This document shows, one piece after another, positions 18,836 to 28,880 of a stretch of 64,000 nt of DNA. The number at the start of each line of letters is the position of its first letter. The stretch's first letter is position 1. The DNA lies in the NCBI RefSeq assembly GCF_036311985.1, contig NZ_JAZDCJ010000001.1, one strand, 5' to 3'. Below the pieces are notes generated by a model, which saw nothing but the letters and a program-made list of their open reading frames with translations, ran no database searches and was not told the origin of the DNA. Both the position numbers and the translations under genes were made by a program. This stretch comes from JAZDCJ01 sp036311985. GTDB lineage: Bacteria > Actinomycetota > Actinomycetes > Actinomycetales > Micrococcaceae.

Positions 18836-19758
18836 AGGCCCGCCGCCCGTCGGGACAGGGCTCGGCCCAGCACGGTGCTCGAGGCGGCGACGGCGACGAC
18901 GGCGAGGCCCGGGAACACCGTCATCCACCAGGCGATCCCGAGGTACGTCCGGCCGGCCGAGAGCATGGAGCCCCACTCCGGCGCGGGTGGCGGCGCGCCG
19001 AGGCCCAGGAAGCTCAGGGCCGAGGCCCACACGACGGCCTGTCCGAGGCCGAGCGTGGCGAGGACCAGGACGGGCGCGAGCGCGTTCGGCAGCAGGTGGC
19101 GCCACAGGATGGTCCCGCGGGGCCGGCCGAGGACGACCGCCGCCTCGATCATGGGGGAGGAGCGCAGGACGGCGACCTGCGTGCGGATGAGCCGCGCGTA
19201 GCCGGGTGCGGTGCCGAGTCCGACGGCGACGACGGACGTCGCGACCCCGGGGCCCGCGAGGGCGATGAACACGAGCGCGAGGAGGAGCCCGGGGAGGGCG
19301 AAGAGCACTTCCAGGACGCGGCCGATCCCGAAGTCCAGCCAGCGGCCGGCCCGGCCCCCGCCGGCGCCGAGCCCGGCCGGGACGCCGAGGAGCAGGGCGA
19401 GCGCGAGGCCGACACCGGTCGCGGCCGCCCCGATGAGCAGGGAATCCCGGGCGCCGTGGATGACGCGGGAGAGGAGGTCCCGTCCGGACTCGTCGGTGCC
19501 GAGCCAGTGCGCCGGGGAGGGGGCCTGGAAGGCCGCGGACGGGTCGATCGCGAGCGGGTCGAACGGCGCGAGCCATCCCGGGGCGAGCGCGGCGGCGACG
19601 ACGACGGCGGCGACGGCCCCCGCGATGAGCGCCGGGAGCCGCCCGGCGCCCCCGGCGACGAGCCCCGGCGGGCCGGCGGCCGCGGCGCCCAGGCGCGCGG
19701 AACGCCGGGGTCCTGTCGGGAGCCCCGCGCCGCGGGGCACGGATCCGGGGCCGCTCAT
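18832..19758 (-). CDS. Dipeptide/oligopeptide ABC permease (DppC-like)
   Basis: 308-residue inner-membrane permease of the BPD_transp_1 family with about six membrane segments. After a polar N-terminus of about 45 residues, TM1 is followed by the extracellular HWLGTDESGRDLLSRV motif typical of DppC. The EAA loop facing the ATPase lies at EAAVVLGRPRGTILWRHLLPN. The start overlaps the upstream permease stop by 4 bp (ATGA) and its own stop overlaps the ATPase start, so the operon is tightly coupled. Confidence 0.92.
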   Translation of the reverse strand: MSGPGSVPRGAGLPTGPRRSARLGAAAAGPPGLVAGGAGRLPALIAGAVAAVVVAAALAPGWLAPFDPLAIDPSAAFQAPSPAHWLGTDESGRDLLSRVIHGARDSLLIGAAATGVGLALALLLGVPAGLGAGGGRAGRWLDFGIGRVLEVLFALPGLLLALVFIALAGPGVATSVVAVGLGTAPGYARLIRTQVAVLRSSPMIEAAVVLGRPRGTILWRHLLPNALAPVLVLATLGLGQAVVWASALSFLGLGAPPPAPEWGSMLSAGRTYLGIAWWMTVFPGLAVVAVAASSTVLGRALSRRAAGL

Positions 19759-20759
19759 GCCGCCCTCAGGCGCGGATCGGCGATCCGCTCGGCGAGGTCG
19801 GCGGCCGCCATGACGACGACGTAGGCGGCGGCGGAGGCGAGGGCCACGCCCGTGACCAGGGGGACGTCGCGCAGCGTCACGGCGCCGAGCAGCGTGCGGC
19901 CCAGGCCGGGGCGGGCGAAGATCGTCTCGACCACCACGGCTCCGCTGACGAGGGAGCCGAGCGCCCAGCCGGAGAGCCCGATCCCCGGCAGGGCGGCGTG
20001 GCGCAGGCCGTGCCGGAGCAGGACGCCGGCCTCGCGCTCGCCACGCGCCCGCGCGGAGAGGGCGAACGGGGAGGATATCGCCGTGAGCATCGACTCGCGC
20101 ATGACCTGGCCCAGGAATCCCGCGAGCGGCAGGGCCAGCGTCGTCACGGGCAGGACGAGGCCGGCCGGCGTGTTGGTGCTCACGGGAGGAAGCCAGGCCA
20201 GCGCGTTGGAGAACAACAACACGAGCAGGCTCGCGAGCCAGAAGTGGGGGACGGCCGCCGCCGCGATCTCCAGCCCCGAGGCGACGAGGGCGGCGCCGCG
20301 GCCGCCGAGCGTGGACCACAGGGCCAGGCCGAGCGCGAGGAGCCAGGCGAGGGCCCACGCGAGCGCGGCGAGCAGCAGCGTGCCGGGAAGCTGCTCCGCG
20401 AGCAGCTCGGCGACGGGCACGCGCAGCGAGTAGGACTGGCCGAGGTCGCCCTGGGCGAGCCGTTCCAGCTGCATCGCGTACTGCGCCGTCAGGGGGAGGT
20501 CCAGCCCGTGCTCGGCGCGCGCCGCCGCAAGCGCCTCGGCGGAGGCCTGCGAGCCCGGGCCGCCGAGGATCGCCTCGGCCGGGTCGCCCGGGATCAGCCG
20601 GATGCCGACGAAGATCAGCGTCGCCACGGCCCAGAGCACGAACGCCGCTCCGGCGAGCTTGAGCGCGAGCCAGCGCAGCGCCGCGGAGACGACGCGGCGC
20701 CGGGACCCGGGCCCGGCGCCCGGCCGGCCGCGCACCGGCGTCGTCCGCTTGCTCGTCAT
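19755..20759 (-). CDS. Dipeptide/oligopeptide ABC permease (DppB-like)
   Basis: 334 residues. The N-terminal basic tail is followed by TM1 and the conserved FVGIRLIPGDPAEAILGG loop of DppB proteins. A further group of membrane helices and the EAA-type loop (ARARGEREAGVLLRHGLRHA) follow. It forms the channel together with the DppC-like partner. It lies 13 bp after the substrate-binding protein gene and is probably co-transcribed with it. Confidence 0.92.
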   Translation of the reverse strand: MTSKRTTPVRGRPGAGPGSRRRVVSAALRWLALKLAGAAFVLWAVATLIFVGIRLIPGDPAEAILGGPGSQASAEALAAARAEHGLDLPLTAQYAMQLERLAQGDLGQSYSLRVPVAELLAEQLPGTLLLAALAWALAWLLALGLALWSTLGGRGAALVASGLEIAAAAVPHFWLASLLVLLFSNALAWLPPVSTNTPAGLVLPVTTLALPLAGFLGQVMRESMLTAISSPFALSARARGEREAGVLLRHGLRHAALPGIGLSGWALGSLVSGAVVVETIFARPGLGRTLLGAVTLRDVPLVTGVALASAAAYVVVMAAADLAERIADPRLRAA

Positions 20760-20772
20760 CGCGGAAGGGCGC

Positions 20773-22452
20773 CTACTCGGCGATCCAGACGTCGTGGAAC
20801 ACGGGGCTCGCCACGGCGGTCGTCGCCCCGACGCCCTGCAGCGACGTCGAGTGGAGGAAGTGGTTCTGCTGGTCGTACAGCGGCAGGATGTAGTGCCCGG
20901 CGAGGATGAACGCCTGCGCCTGGTCGTAGAGCGCGGCCCGCGCGGTCGGGTCCGCTTCCTCGCCGGCCTCGGTCAGCAGGCGGTCGAGCTCGGCGTCCTT
21001 GACCTGGCTCAGGTTCGCGAAGTAGCCGGACGGCGCGGGGATGGTGCTGTCCGAGTGGAAGAGGATCCGCAGCACGTCCGGGCCGACCTTGGTGTACGGG
21101 GCGCTGACCAGGTCGTAGTCGTTGGCGAAGAGGGCGCCGTACCAGCTGGAGAGGTCCAGCAGGTTCAGCTTGACCTCGAAGCCGGCCTCCTTCGCCGCGG
21201 CCTGGAGCTGCTGGAAGAGCGACTGCTCGGCGGGCACGGACTGGTTGGTGCTGACCGGGAACTCGAGGCTCAACCGCTGCCCGTCCTTGCTCCGGTAGCC
21301 CTCGGCATCGCGCTCGTCCCAGCCGGCGGCGTCGAGGAGCTCGGCCGCGCGCGCCGTGTCCACGCCGAACGGCGCCGGGTCGCCGTGGCCCATCGGCTCG
21401 ACGCTGGAGAGCGGCGAGTAGGAGCGCCGGGCCGTGCCGAAGAAGAGCGACTCGACGCCCGCGTCGACGTCGACGGACTTCACGAACGCCTCGCGGACCG
21501 CGGGATCGTCGAACGGCGCCTTGGACGTGTTCAGCTCGATCCGGTTCGAGGCGCCGGGGCGGGGCGCGTCGAGGTGGCCGAGCGCGCCGGAGGCCTCCGC
21601 GGCTGCGATCGCGTCCGGCTGCGGGTTGTCAATCACGTGCACGGTCCCGGACTGCAGGGCCGATTGCCGCGTGGCCGCCTCGGGGATGAAGCGCCAGGAG
21701 ATGCCGTCCAGGTAGGCGGGTCCCTCGTGGCCGGCGCCCTCCGCGGGCGGGGTGTAGTCCTCGTTGCGGATCAGCTCCACGCGGTCCTGCCGGGTCCACG
21801 AGGCGACCTGGAACGGGCCGGTGCCGATCGGGGCGGCGCAGTTCTCCTCCTGGCCGCGCCCGATGCCCGCGGGGGACTGGATGGCGACCCACGGCTGGGA
21901 GAAGGACTCGAGCAGCGCGGCGTCCGGGGCGCTCAGGCGCAGCCGGAGCGTCCGGGCGTCCTCGACCGTGCCCTCGGCGATCTTCCCGACCGCGAGGTAG
22001 CCCGTCGAGGAGCCCGTGTCCGGGTCCTTCAGGTGATCGATGTTGGCCCAGACCGCTGCGGCGTCCAGCGGCGTGCCGTCGGTGAACTCGATGCCCTCGC
22101 GGAGCGTGAGCACCACCTCCAGGCCGTCGTCGGAGACATCGGCGCCCTCGGCGAGCCACGGGACGATCTCCCCGTCGGCGTCCTTCGTGAACAGGGTCTC
22201 CAGGAACTGGCCGGCGAGCAGGGCCTGCGGGTAGTTGCCGCGGACGTGCGGGTCCAGGCAGTCCGGCTCGGCGTCGCCGCTCGCGTAGACCAGGGTCCCG
22301 CCGGAGACCGGATCGCCGGCGTCGGGGGCGGCGGAGCCACCGCCCGTGGAGCCCGTCGTGCCACCGGAGGCGCATCCGGCGAGCAGGAGGGCGGCGGCGG
22401 CCGCGGAGGCAAGGGTCGCGCTCGCGCGCGAGGGGCGGGAGGAGAACAACAT
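20773..22452 (-). CDS. Dipeptide/oligopeptide ABC substrate-binding lipoprotein (SBP family 5)
   Basis: 559 residues. A signal peptide ends in the lipobox LLAGC, followed by a G/S/T linker. The mature protein has the SBP_bac_5 pattern: GGTLVYAS, LDPH, LFTKDADGEIVPWLAEG, and VLTLREGIEFTDGTPLDAAAV. It would bind a peptide or other solute outside the membrane and hand it to the DppBC-like channel. The family also covers nickel, opines and glycans, so dipeptide is the default, not a proof. It is the first gene of the minus-strand operon. Confidence 0.92.
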   Translation of the reverse strand: MLFSSRPSRASATLASAAAAALLLAGCASGGTTGSTGGGSAAPDAGDPVSGGTLVYASGDAEPDCLDPHVRGNYPQALLAGQFLETLFTKDADGEIVPWLAEGADVSDDGLEVVLTLREGIEFTDGTPLDAAAVWANIDHLKDPDTGSSTGYLAVGKIAEGTVEDARTLRLRLSAPDAALLESFSQPWVAIQSPAGIGRGQEENCAAPIGTGPFQVASWTRQDRVELIRNEDYTPPAEGAGHEGPAYLDGISWRFIPEAATRQSALQSGTVHVIDNPQPDAIAAAEASGALGHLDAPRPGASNRIELNTSKAPFDDPAVREAFVKSVDVDAGVESLFFGTARRSYSPLSSVEPMGHGDPAPFGVDTARAAELLDAAGWDERDAEGYRSKDGQRLSLEFPVSTNQSVPAEQSLFQQLQAAAKEAGFEVKLNLLDLSSWYGALFANDYDLVSAPYTKVGPDVLRILFHSDSTIPAPSGYFANLSQVKDAELDRLLTEAGEEADPTARAALYDQAQAFILAGHYILPLYDQQNHFLHSTSLQGVGATTAVASPVFHDVWIAE

Positions 22453-22533
22453 CGGTGGTGCGTCCTGACGTAGCGGTGCGGTCCCGGCGCCGACGGGGCT
22501 CGGCCGTGCGCGGCGGGGAAAAGTGATGGACCA

Positions 22534-22539
22534 AGACTA
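22534..22539 (-). promoter_or_regulatory. Candidate -10 box of the dipeptide ABC operon
   Basis: TAGTCT on the minus strand (22539-22534), about 80 bp before the ATG of the binding protein. The symporter remnant begins directly beyond it. Confidence 0.35.
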
Positions 22540-22547
22540 GTCCAGCC

Positions 22548-23264
22548 GTGCCCGGCGGCGCCGTTGCGCAGCTCACCCTCCCGCCGGCCCTCGCGGCGGG
22601 CGTCATCCTCGTGGGCTGCGCGCCGGGCGGGACGGCGTCCAACGTCGTGACCTACCTCGCCAAGGGCGACGTCGCGCTGTCCGTCACGATGACAAGCGTC
22701 TCCACGCTGCTGGCACCGATCTTCACCCCGCTCCTGACGCTGTGGCTCGCGGGCCAGTACCTCCCGGTCGACGCCGGATCGATGGCCCTGAGCATCGTGC
22801 AGATCGTGCTGATCCCCGTGGTCCTGGGGCTCGTGGCCCGCCTCGCGATCCCGCGCCTCGTGGACCGCGCCCTCCCGGTGCTGCCTTGGGTCTCCGTCCT
22901 CGCGATCACCTTCGTGGTCATCGCGGTGGTCTCCGGAAGCGCGGAGGCGATCTTCAGCGCCGGCGCCCTGATCCTCCTCGCCGTGATCCTGCACAACGGG
23001 CTCGGCTACGCGCTCGGCTACGGCGCGGCGAGGGCCTTCCGACTGCCAGTCCCGTCCCGGCGCACGGTCGCGATCGAGGTCGGTATGCAGAACTCCGGCC
23101 TCGCCGCGGGCCTGGCGAAGACCTACTTCTCCCCGGAGGCCGCCCTTCCCGGCGCAGTGTTCTCCGTCTGGCACAACGTCTCCGGCGCCCTCGTCGCGGC
23201 CTACTGGCGCCGCAGCTCGGCCAGGCACGCCGGGGCGGAGCAGCCGACGCCGGACGCCGCCTGA
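22548..23264 (+). pseudogene. Bile acid:sodium symporter (BASS) family remnant, N-terminally truncated
   Basis: The open frame encodes about 238 residues that match the C-terminal two thirds of BASS transporters (usually about 310-330 residues). It enters the family at QLTLPPALAAGVILVGCAPGG and continues through GTASNVVTYLAKGDVALS, the EVGMQNSGLA signature and a normal C-terminus. Roughly the first 80-100 residues (three helices) are missing. The sequence just upstream is the promoter side of the divergent peptide ABC operon, so there is no room for them. The reading frame itself is intact. A GTG or other start could still give a short protein, but transport seems unlikely. Confidence 0.75.
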
Positions 23265-23288
23265 CGCCTCCGTCCCGCCCCGCGCACG

Positions 23289-23334
23289 GGGAGGGGGTAC
23301 GACGCCGGTGCGCACCGGCGTCGTACCCCCTCCC
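23289..23334. terminator. Perfect 46-bp palindrome, bidirectional terminator
   Basis: Between the convergent symporter remnant and the ChvE-like gene. Both arms of 22 nt are perfectly complementary (GGGAGGGGGTACGACGCCGG and onward), and the + strand continues with TTTCATT. The arms hold the TACGACGCCGG word shared by other hairpins in this window. Confidence 0.8.
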
Positions 23335-23364
23335 TTTCATTGCGTGGCCGCCGAGCGGCGTCGC

Positions 23365-24462
23365 CTACTTGGTGATGTCGCCCAGCACCGGATCGTCGAC
23401 GTACGCCTCCTTGACGTTGGCCAGGGTGACGATCTGCGGCGGCAGCAGGTAGGCCGGGACGACCTTGACGCCGTTGTCGTAGGACTCGGTGTCGTTGGCC
23501 TCCGGCGCGTTGCCGGCCTGCAGGTCCTTGACCATGGTGATCGCGTGCTCGACGAGCTTGCGGGTGTCCTTGTTGATCGTGGAGTACTGCTCGCCCGCCA
23601 TGATCGACTTCACGGACTCGACCTCGGAGTCCTGGCCCGTGACGACCGGGACGTCCTTGCCGGCGGCCTTCGCCGAGGTCAGGATGGCGCGGGCCAGGGT
23701 GTCGTTCGGGGAGAGCACGCCGTGGACGTCCTCGGAGGTGTAGTTGCCCGCGAGCAGCGTGTCCATGCGCTTCTGGGCGTTCTCCGCCTTCCAGCCCTGC
23801 GTCACGGCCTGCTCGAAGCTCGCCTGCCCCGAGACGACCTTCAGCGTCCCGTCGTCGATCTTCGGCTGCAGCACGCTCATGGCGCCGTCGAAGAAGACCT
23901 TCGCGTTGGCGTCGTCCGGGGAGCCCGCGAAGAGCTCGACGTTGTACGGGCCGGAGCCCTTCTGCTCGGCCAGGCCGTCCAGGAGCGCCTGGCCCTGGAG
24001 CTCGCCGACCTCGAAGTTGTCGTAGGCGACGTAGTAGTCGACGGCGTCGCTGTTGAGCAGCAGGCGGTCGTAGGCGATGACCGTGGCGCCGGCGTCCCGG
24101 GCCGCGGCCAGCTGGTTGCCGAGCTGCGAGCCGTCGATGGCGCCCACGATGATGACCTTGGCGCCGTTGGTGATCATGGCGTTGATCTGGTTCTGCTGCT
24201 CGGCGACGCCGCCGTTGGCGAACTGCACGTCGGCGTCGAAGCCCGCCTCGTCGAGGCCCTCGTTGAAGAGGTTCTCGGCGAGGACCCAGTTCTCGCTGGT
24301 CTTCTGCGGCAGCGCGACGCCGATGACGGAGCCGGCCTCGAAGCCGGCGGCCTCACCCTCGCCGGACCCCGTGCCTGCGTCCTGGCGGCCGCAGCCCGTG
24401 AGGGCCAGTGCCCCCACGGCGGCGACGGCCGCGAGCTTGATGGCGGTTCCCTTGATGTTCAT
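23365..24462 (-). CDS. chvE: Multiple-monosaccharide ABC substrate-binding lipoprotein
   Basis: 365 residues. The signal peptide ends in lipobox ALTGC. The periplasmic-binding-protein type 1 fold starts VIGVALPQKTSENW, with NAMITNGAKVIIVGAIDG, TVIAYDRLLLNSDAVDYY and GVLSPNDTLAR, all matching ChvE/xylose-type sugar-binding proteins for aldoses such as xylose, arabinose, galactose or glucose. It is the last gene of the operon after ATPase and permease; in many genomes chvE comes first. It is closed by the palindrome at 23289. Confidence 0.92.
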   Translation of the reverse strand: MNIKGTAIKLAAVAAVGALALTGCGRQDAGTGSGEGEAAGFEAGSVIGVALPQKTSENWVLAENLFNEGLDEAGFDADVQFANGGVAEQQNQINAMITNGAKVIIVGAIDGSQLGNQLAAARDAGATVIAYDRLLLNSDAVDYYVAYDNFEVGELQGQALLDGLAEQKGSGPYNVELFAGSPDDANAKVFFDGAMSVLQPKIDDGTLKVVSGQASFEQAVTQGWKAENAQKRMDTLLAGNYTSEDVHGVLSPNDTLARAILTSAKAAGKDVPVVTGQDSEVESVKSIMAGEQYSTINKDTRKLVEHAITMVKDLQAGNAPEANDTESYDNGVKVVPAYLLPPQIVTLANVKEAYVDDPVLGDITK

Positions 24463-24553
24463 GTCTGCTCTTTCTGGTGGAAGGGGTGTTGCGTGGGTTG
24501 ATGGATGGTCGGAGGGCCCGCTCCGGCCGGCTCCGCGGGGCGGAGCCGGCGGA

Positions 24554-25819
24554 TCAGGCGTTGGTGGAGATGACGTCCTTGGTGGAGGTGGTCTCGTCCG
24601 GCTTGGCGGAGTTCCTGCCGAAACCGCGCGTCAACAGGCCCGTGATCGACGGCTTGCCCTGCGACTTGTTGTAGACGTCGAAGGCGACGGCGACGAGGAG
24701 GACGAGGCCCTTGATGATGGAGGTCAGGTCTGCGCCGATGCTCAGCAGCTGCAGGCCGTTGTTCAGGACGGCCATGACGAGGCCGCCGATGATGGAGCCG
24801 ACGACCGTCCCGACGCCGCCGCTGACCGCCGCGCCGCCGATGAAGACGGCCGCGATGGCGTCCAGCTCCCACATGTTGCCGTCGGACGGGCCGGAGGCGG
24901 TGGAGCGGGCCACGAAGATCATTCCGGCGAGGCCGGCGAGGATCGACATGTTCATCATGACCAGGAAGTTGACCTTCTTGGAGCGGACGCCCGAGAGCTC
25001 GGCGGCGTGGCGGTTGCCGCCGACGGCGTAGACGTGCCGGCCGATCACGGTGCGGGAGGAGACGAAGCCGTAGACGATCACGAGGGCGACGAGGATGATG
25101 CCGGAGACCGGGAAGGACGTGCCGGGGCGGCCCGTGGCGAAGAGGTACGTCGCGTAGAGGATCGCGGCGCTGATGAGTCCGAGCTTGGTCGCCGTGACCC
25201 ACATCGCGGGGACCTCGGCGCCGAGCTTGAGGGACTTGGCCCGGGCGCGCAGGCCGCCGAGGACGACGAACGCGACGGCGCCGAGGCCGAGCAGCACGGT
25301 GAGGTTGTTGTAGCCGGTGTCCGGCCCGATCTCCGGCAGGTAGCCGGCGCCGATGAACTGGAACTCCTGCGGGACCGGGATCGAGTTGGACTTGCCGACG
25401 AACTGGTTCAGTCCGCGGAAGAGCAGCATGCCGGCGAGGGTGACGATGAATGCCGGGATGCCGACGTAGGCGACCCAGAACCCCTGCCACATGCCGATCA
25501 GGGCCCCGAGGACCAAGCCGAGCACGATCCCCATCCACCAGGGCAGGCCCCAGTCGCGCATCGCGATCGCCACCGCGACGCCGACGAAGGCCGCGACCGA
25601 GCCCACCGAGAGGTCGATGTGCCCGGCGATGATGACGAGCACCATGCCGATCGCGAGGATCAGGATGTAGGAGTTGCCGTTGAGCAGGTTCATGACGTTG
25701 CCGGAGGTCAGGGTCCGCCCGCCGGTGCGCCATTGGAAGAAGAGGATCAGCGCCACCAGGGCGAAGATCATGCCGAATTGGCGGGTGTTGCCGCCAAAGA
25801 GCTGTTTGATCGCGTTCAT
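24554..25819 (-). CDS. mmsB: Multiple-monosaccharide ABC permease
   Basis: 421 residues of the BPD_transp_2 family (GguB/MmsB/XylH type). It begins MNAIKQLFGGNTRQFGMIFA and has about ten membrane helices. Conserved segments are GHIDLSVGSVAAFVGVAV, the GVRSKKVNFLVMMNMS loop that contacts the ATPase, and GGAAVSGGVGTVVGSIIGG. The C-terminal 35 residues are polar. It lies 37 bp after mmsA. The gap 24463-24553 to chvE holds only a GC-rich stretch and a ribosome site. Confidence 0.92.
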   Translation of the reverse strand: MNAIKQLFGGNTRQFGMIFALVALILFFQWRTGGRTLTSGNVMNLLNGNSYILILAIGMVLVIIAGHIDLSVGSVAAFVGVAVAIAMRDWGLPWWMGIVLGLVLGALIGMWQGFWVAYVGIPAFIVTLAGMLLFRGLNQFVGKSNSIPVPQEFQFIGAGYLPEIGPDTGYNNLTVLLGLGAVAFVVLGGLRARAKSLKLGAEVPAMWVTATKLGLISAAILYATYLFATGRPGTSFPVSGIILVALVIVYGFVSSRTVIGRHVYAVGGNRHAAELSGVRSKKVNFLVMMNMSILAGLAGMIFVARSTASGPSDGNMWELDAIAAVFIGGAAVSGGVGTVVGSIIGGLVMAVLNNGLQLLSIGADLTSIIKGLVLLVAVAFDVYNKSQGKPSITGLLTRGFGRNSAKPDETTSTKDVISTNA

Positions 25820-25856
25820 GCGTGGTTCCTTGTTGTCGGGTGCGTCGATGCGGATG

Positions 25857-27413
<1,557 letters not shown>

Positions 27414-27555
27414 GTCGCCGTGTGCCTCCCTTGGCGGTTCTGCCTCCGCGGGTTCTCCCGGCGGAGCGGTGGGTGGATGGTGGTTCGGGGGACGACGCCG
27501 GGGCGGCCGGCGGTGCCCGGGCCCGCCCGCGGTGCGGGTCGGGGGCCGGGCCGGA

Positions 27556-28773
27556 TCAGTGTGGGGGGCGGTCGATCCGGGGCGCGGATAGCCCGAGGCC
27601 GGCGTGCTGGAAGGCGAGAGCCGCCGCGCCGAGCGCCTCGGCCCGGTCGCCGAGGGCGGACATCGCGAGCTCGGTGCTTTCCCCGACGACGGGAACGGCA
27701 TGGCGGAGCAGGCCGCGCCGGATCGGGCCGAGCAGTTCCTCGCCGAGGCCCGCGAGCGGGCCGCCGACGACGATGACGGAGGGGTTGATCAGGTTCGCGA
27801 CGTTGCCCAGGGTGCGTCCGACGGCGACGCCCGCGTCGTCGACGACGCGCAGGGTCGCGGAGTCCCCGGCAGCCCCGAGCACGACGATGTCCCCGGCGGT
27901 GGACGGGGGATCGGCGGACTGGGCGAGGAGCGCGATCATGACGGTCGTGGACGCGACGGTCTCGAGGCATCCGCGGTTGCCGCAACGGCAGACCGGCCCG
28001 TGCTCGAGGGCCGGCGCGTGGCCGATCTCCCCGGTGATGCCGATGTTGCCGTAGTAGGTGCTGCCGTTGATGACGAGCCCCGCGCCGATGCCCGTGCCGA
28101 TCTTGACGAACATCAGGTGCTCGGCGCCGGTGTGGGGGCCCCACGTGACCTCGGCGAGGGCGCCGAGGTTGGCGTCGTTGTCGACGTAGACGGGCAGTTG
28201 GAAGGCCTCTTCGAGGCGCGCGAGGATGTCGATGCCGACCCACTCGGGCAGGATGGCGCCCTGGGCGACCGTCCCGTTGCGGCGGTCGATGGGTCCGGGG
28301 ATGCCGACGCCCGCCCCGACGACGGCGCTGCGGCGGATGCTCGATCCCGCGAGCAGTCGGTCGACGACCTCGACCGCTGCGGCGATGCCGTCCTCGGCCT
28401 GGTGGCCGGCCGGCAGGATGACGGCCTCCTCGGCGAGGACCTGGAAGTCGAGGGAGGCCAGGACGACGCGCAGGTGGCGGCGGCCGAAGTCGACGCCGAT
28501 CGCGACGGCGCCCCGGGAGTCGAGGTGGACGTTGAGGGCGCGGCGGCCGGAGCTCGTCGTGGGCTCGGTCGTGACGAGGCCCGCGTCCTGCATGCTCTTG
28601 ACGATGTTGGAGACGGTCGCGGTGGACAGCCCGGTCTGGCGGGCGAGCTCGGCCTGCGTGGAGGGTCCCGCGAGGAGCGCCTCCACAAGGCGCTGCTGGT
28701 TCTGCCGCCTCAAGGCGGACTGCGAGCCGGGGTTGGACCGGGGGCTCGTTGCGGCGGGCGTCGTTGCGACCAT
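27556..28773 (-). CDS. ROK family transcriptional repressor
   Basis: 405 residues. The N-terminal winged helix-turn-helix (about 20-80) includes RRQNQQRLVEALL and TGLSTATVSNIVKSM. The C-terminal ROK sugar-kinase-like domain shows IGVDFGRRH, the sugar-binding IPGPIDRRNGTV, DNDANLGALAE, GTGIGAGLV, the GEIGH motif and the zinc site CRCGNRGCLE. ROK repressors leave their operator when a sugar or sugar phosphate binds. Position directly upstream of mmsAB-chvE on the same strand suggests it controls that operon and itself; XylR-type control by xylose is one option. Confidence 0.92.
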   Translation of the reverse strand: MVATTPAATSPRSNPGSQSALRRQNQQRLVEALLAGPSTQAELARQTGLSTATVSNIVKSMQDAGLVTTEPTTSSGRRALNVHLDSRGAVAIGVDFGRRHLRVVLASLDFQVLAEEAVILPAGHQAEDGIAAAVEVVDRLLAGSSIRRSAVVGAGVGIPGPIDRRNGTVAQGAILPEWVGIDILARLEEAFQLPVYVDNDANLGALAEVTWGPHTGAEHLMFVKIGTGIGAGLVINGSTYYGNIGITGEIGHAPALEHGPVCRCGNRGCLETVASTTVMIALLAQSADPPSTAGDIVVLGAAGDSATLRVVDDAGVAVGRTLGNVANLINPSVIVVGGPLAGLGEELLGPIRRGLLRHAVPVVGESTELAMSALGDRAEALGAAALAFQHAGLGLSAPRIDRPPH

Positions 28774-28802
28774 GGAATGTAGCCTGCATCACAACTGGTA
28801 CT

Positions 28803-28819
28803 GAAGTCAAGAAGTAAAC
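28803..28819. promoter_or_regulatory. Candidate operator of the ROK regulator
   Basis: Upstream of the ROK start, GAAGT-CAA-GAAGTAAAC contains a direct GAAGT repeat (28803-28807 and 28811-28815) in an AT-richer island (about 28785-28825). On the minus strand it reads GTTTACTTCTTGACTTC, similar in style to ROK operators rich in TTTACTTC. TTGACT on that strand could also be a -35 box. Confidence 0.4.
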
Positions 28820-28880
28820 GCAAGAACCCCGAATCCGGTGGTTAGTGTTCGGAAGGTTTATCCAAGGACCGGGTCCGGGT

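Noticed and set aside
18836..19576. Longer version of the fused ABC ATPase starting near 19576
   Set aside because: The added N-terminus is out-of-frame DppC-type permease sequence; the GTG at 18835 with GTGA overlap is the natural start.
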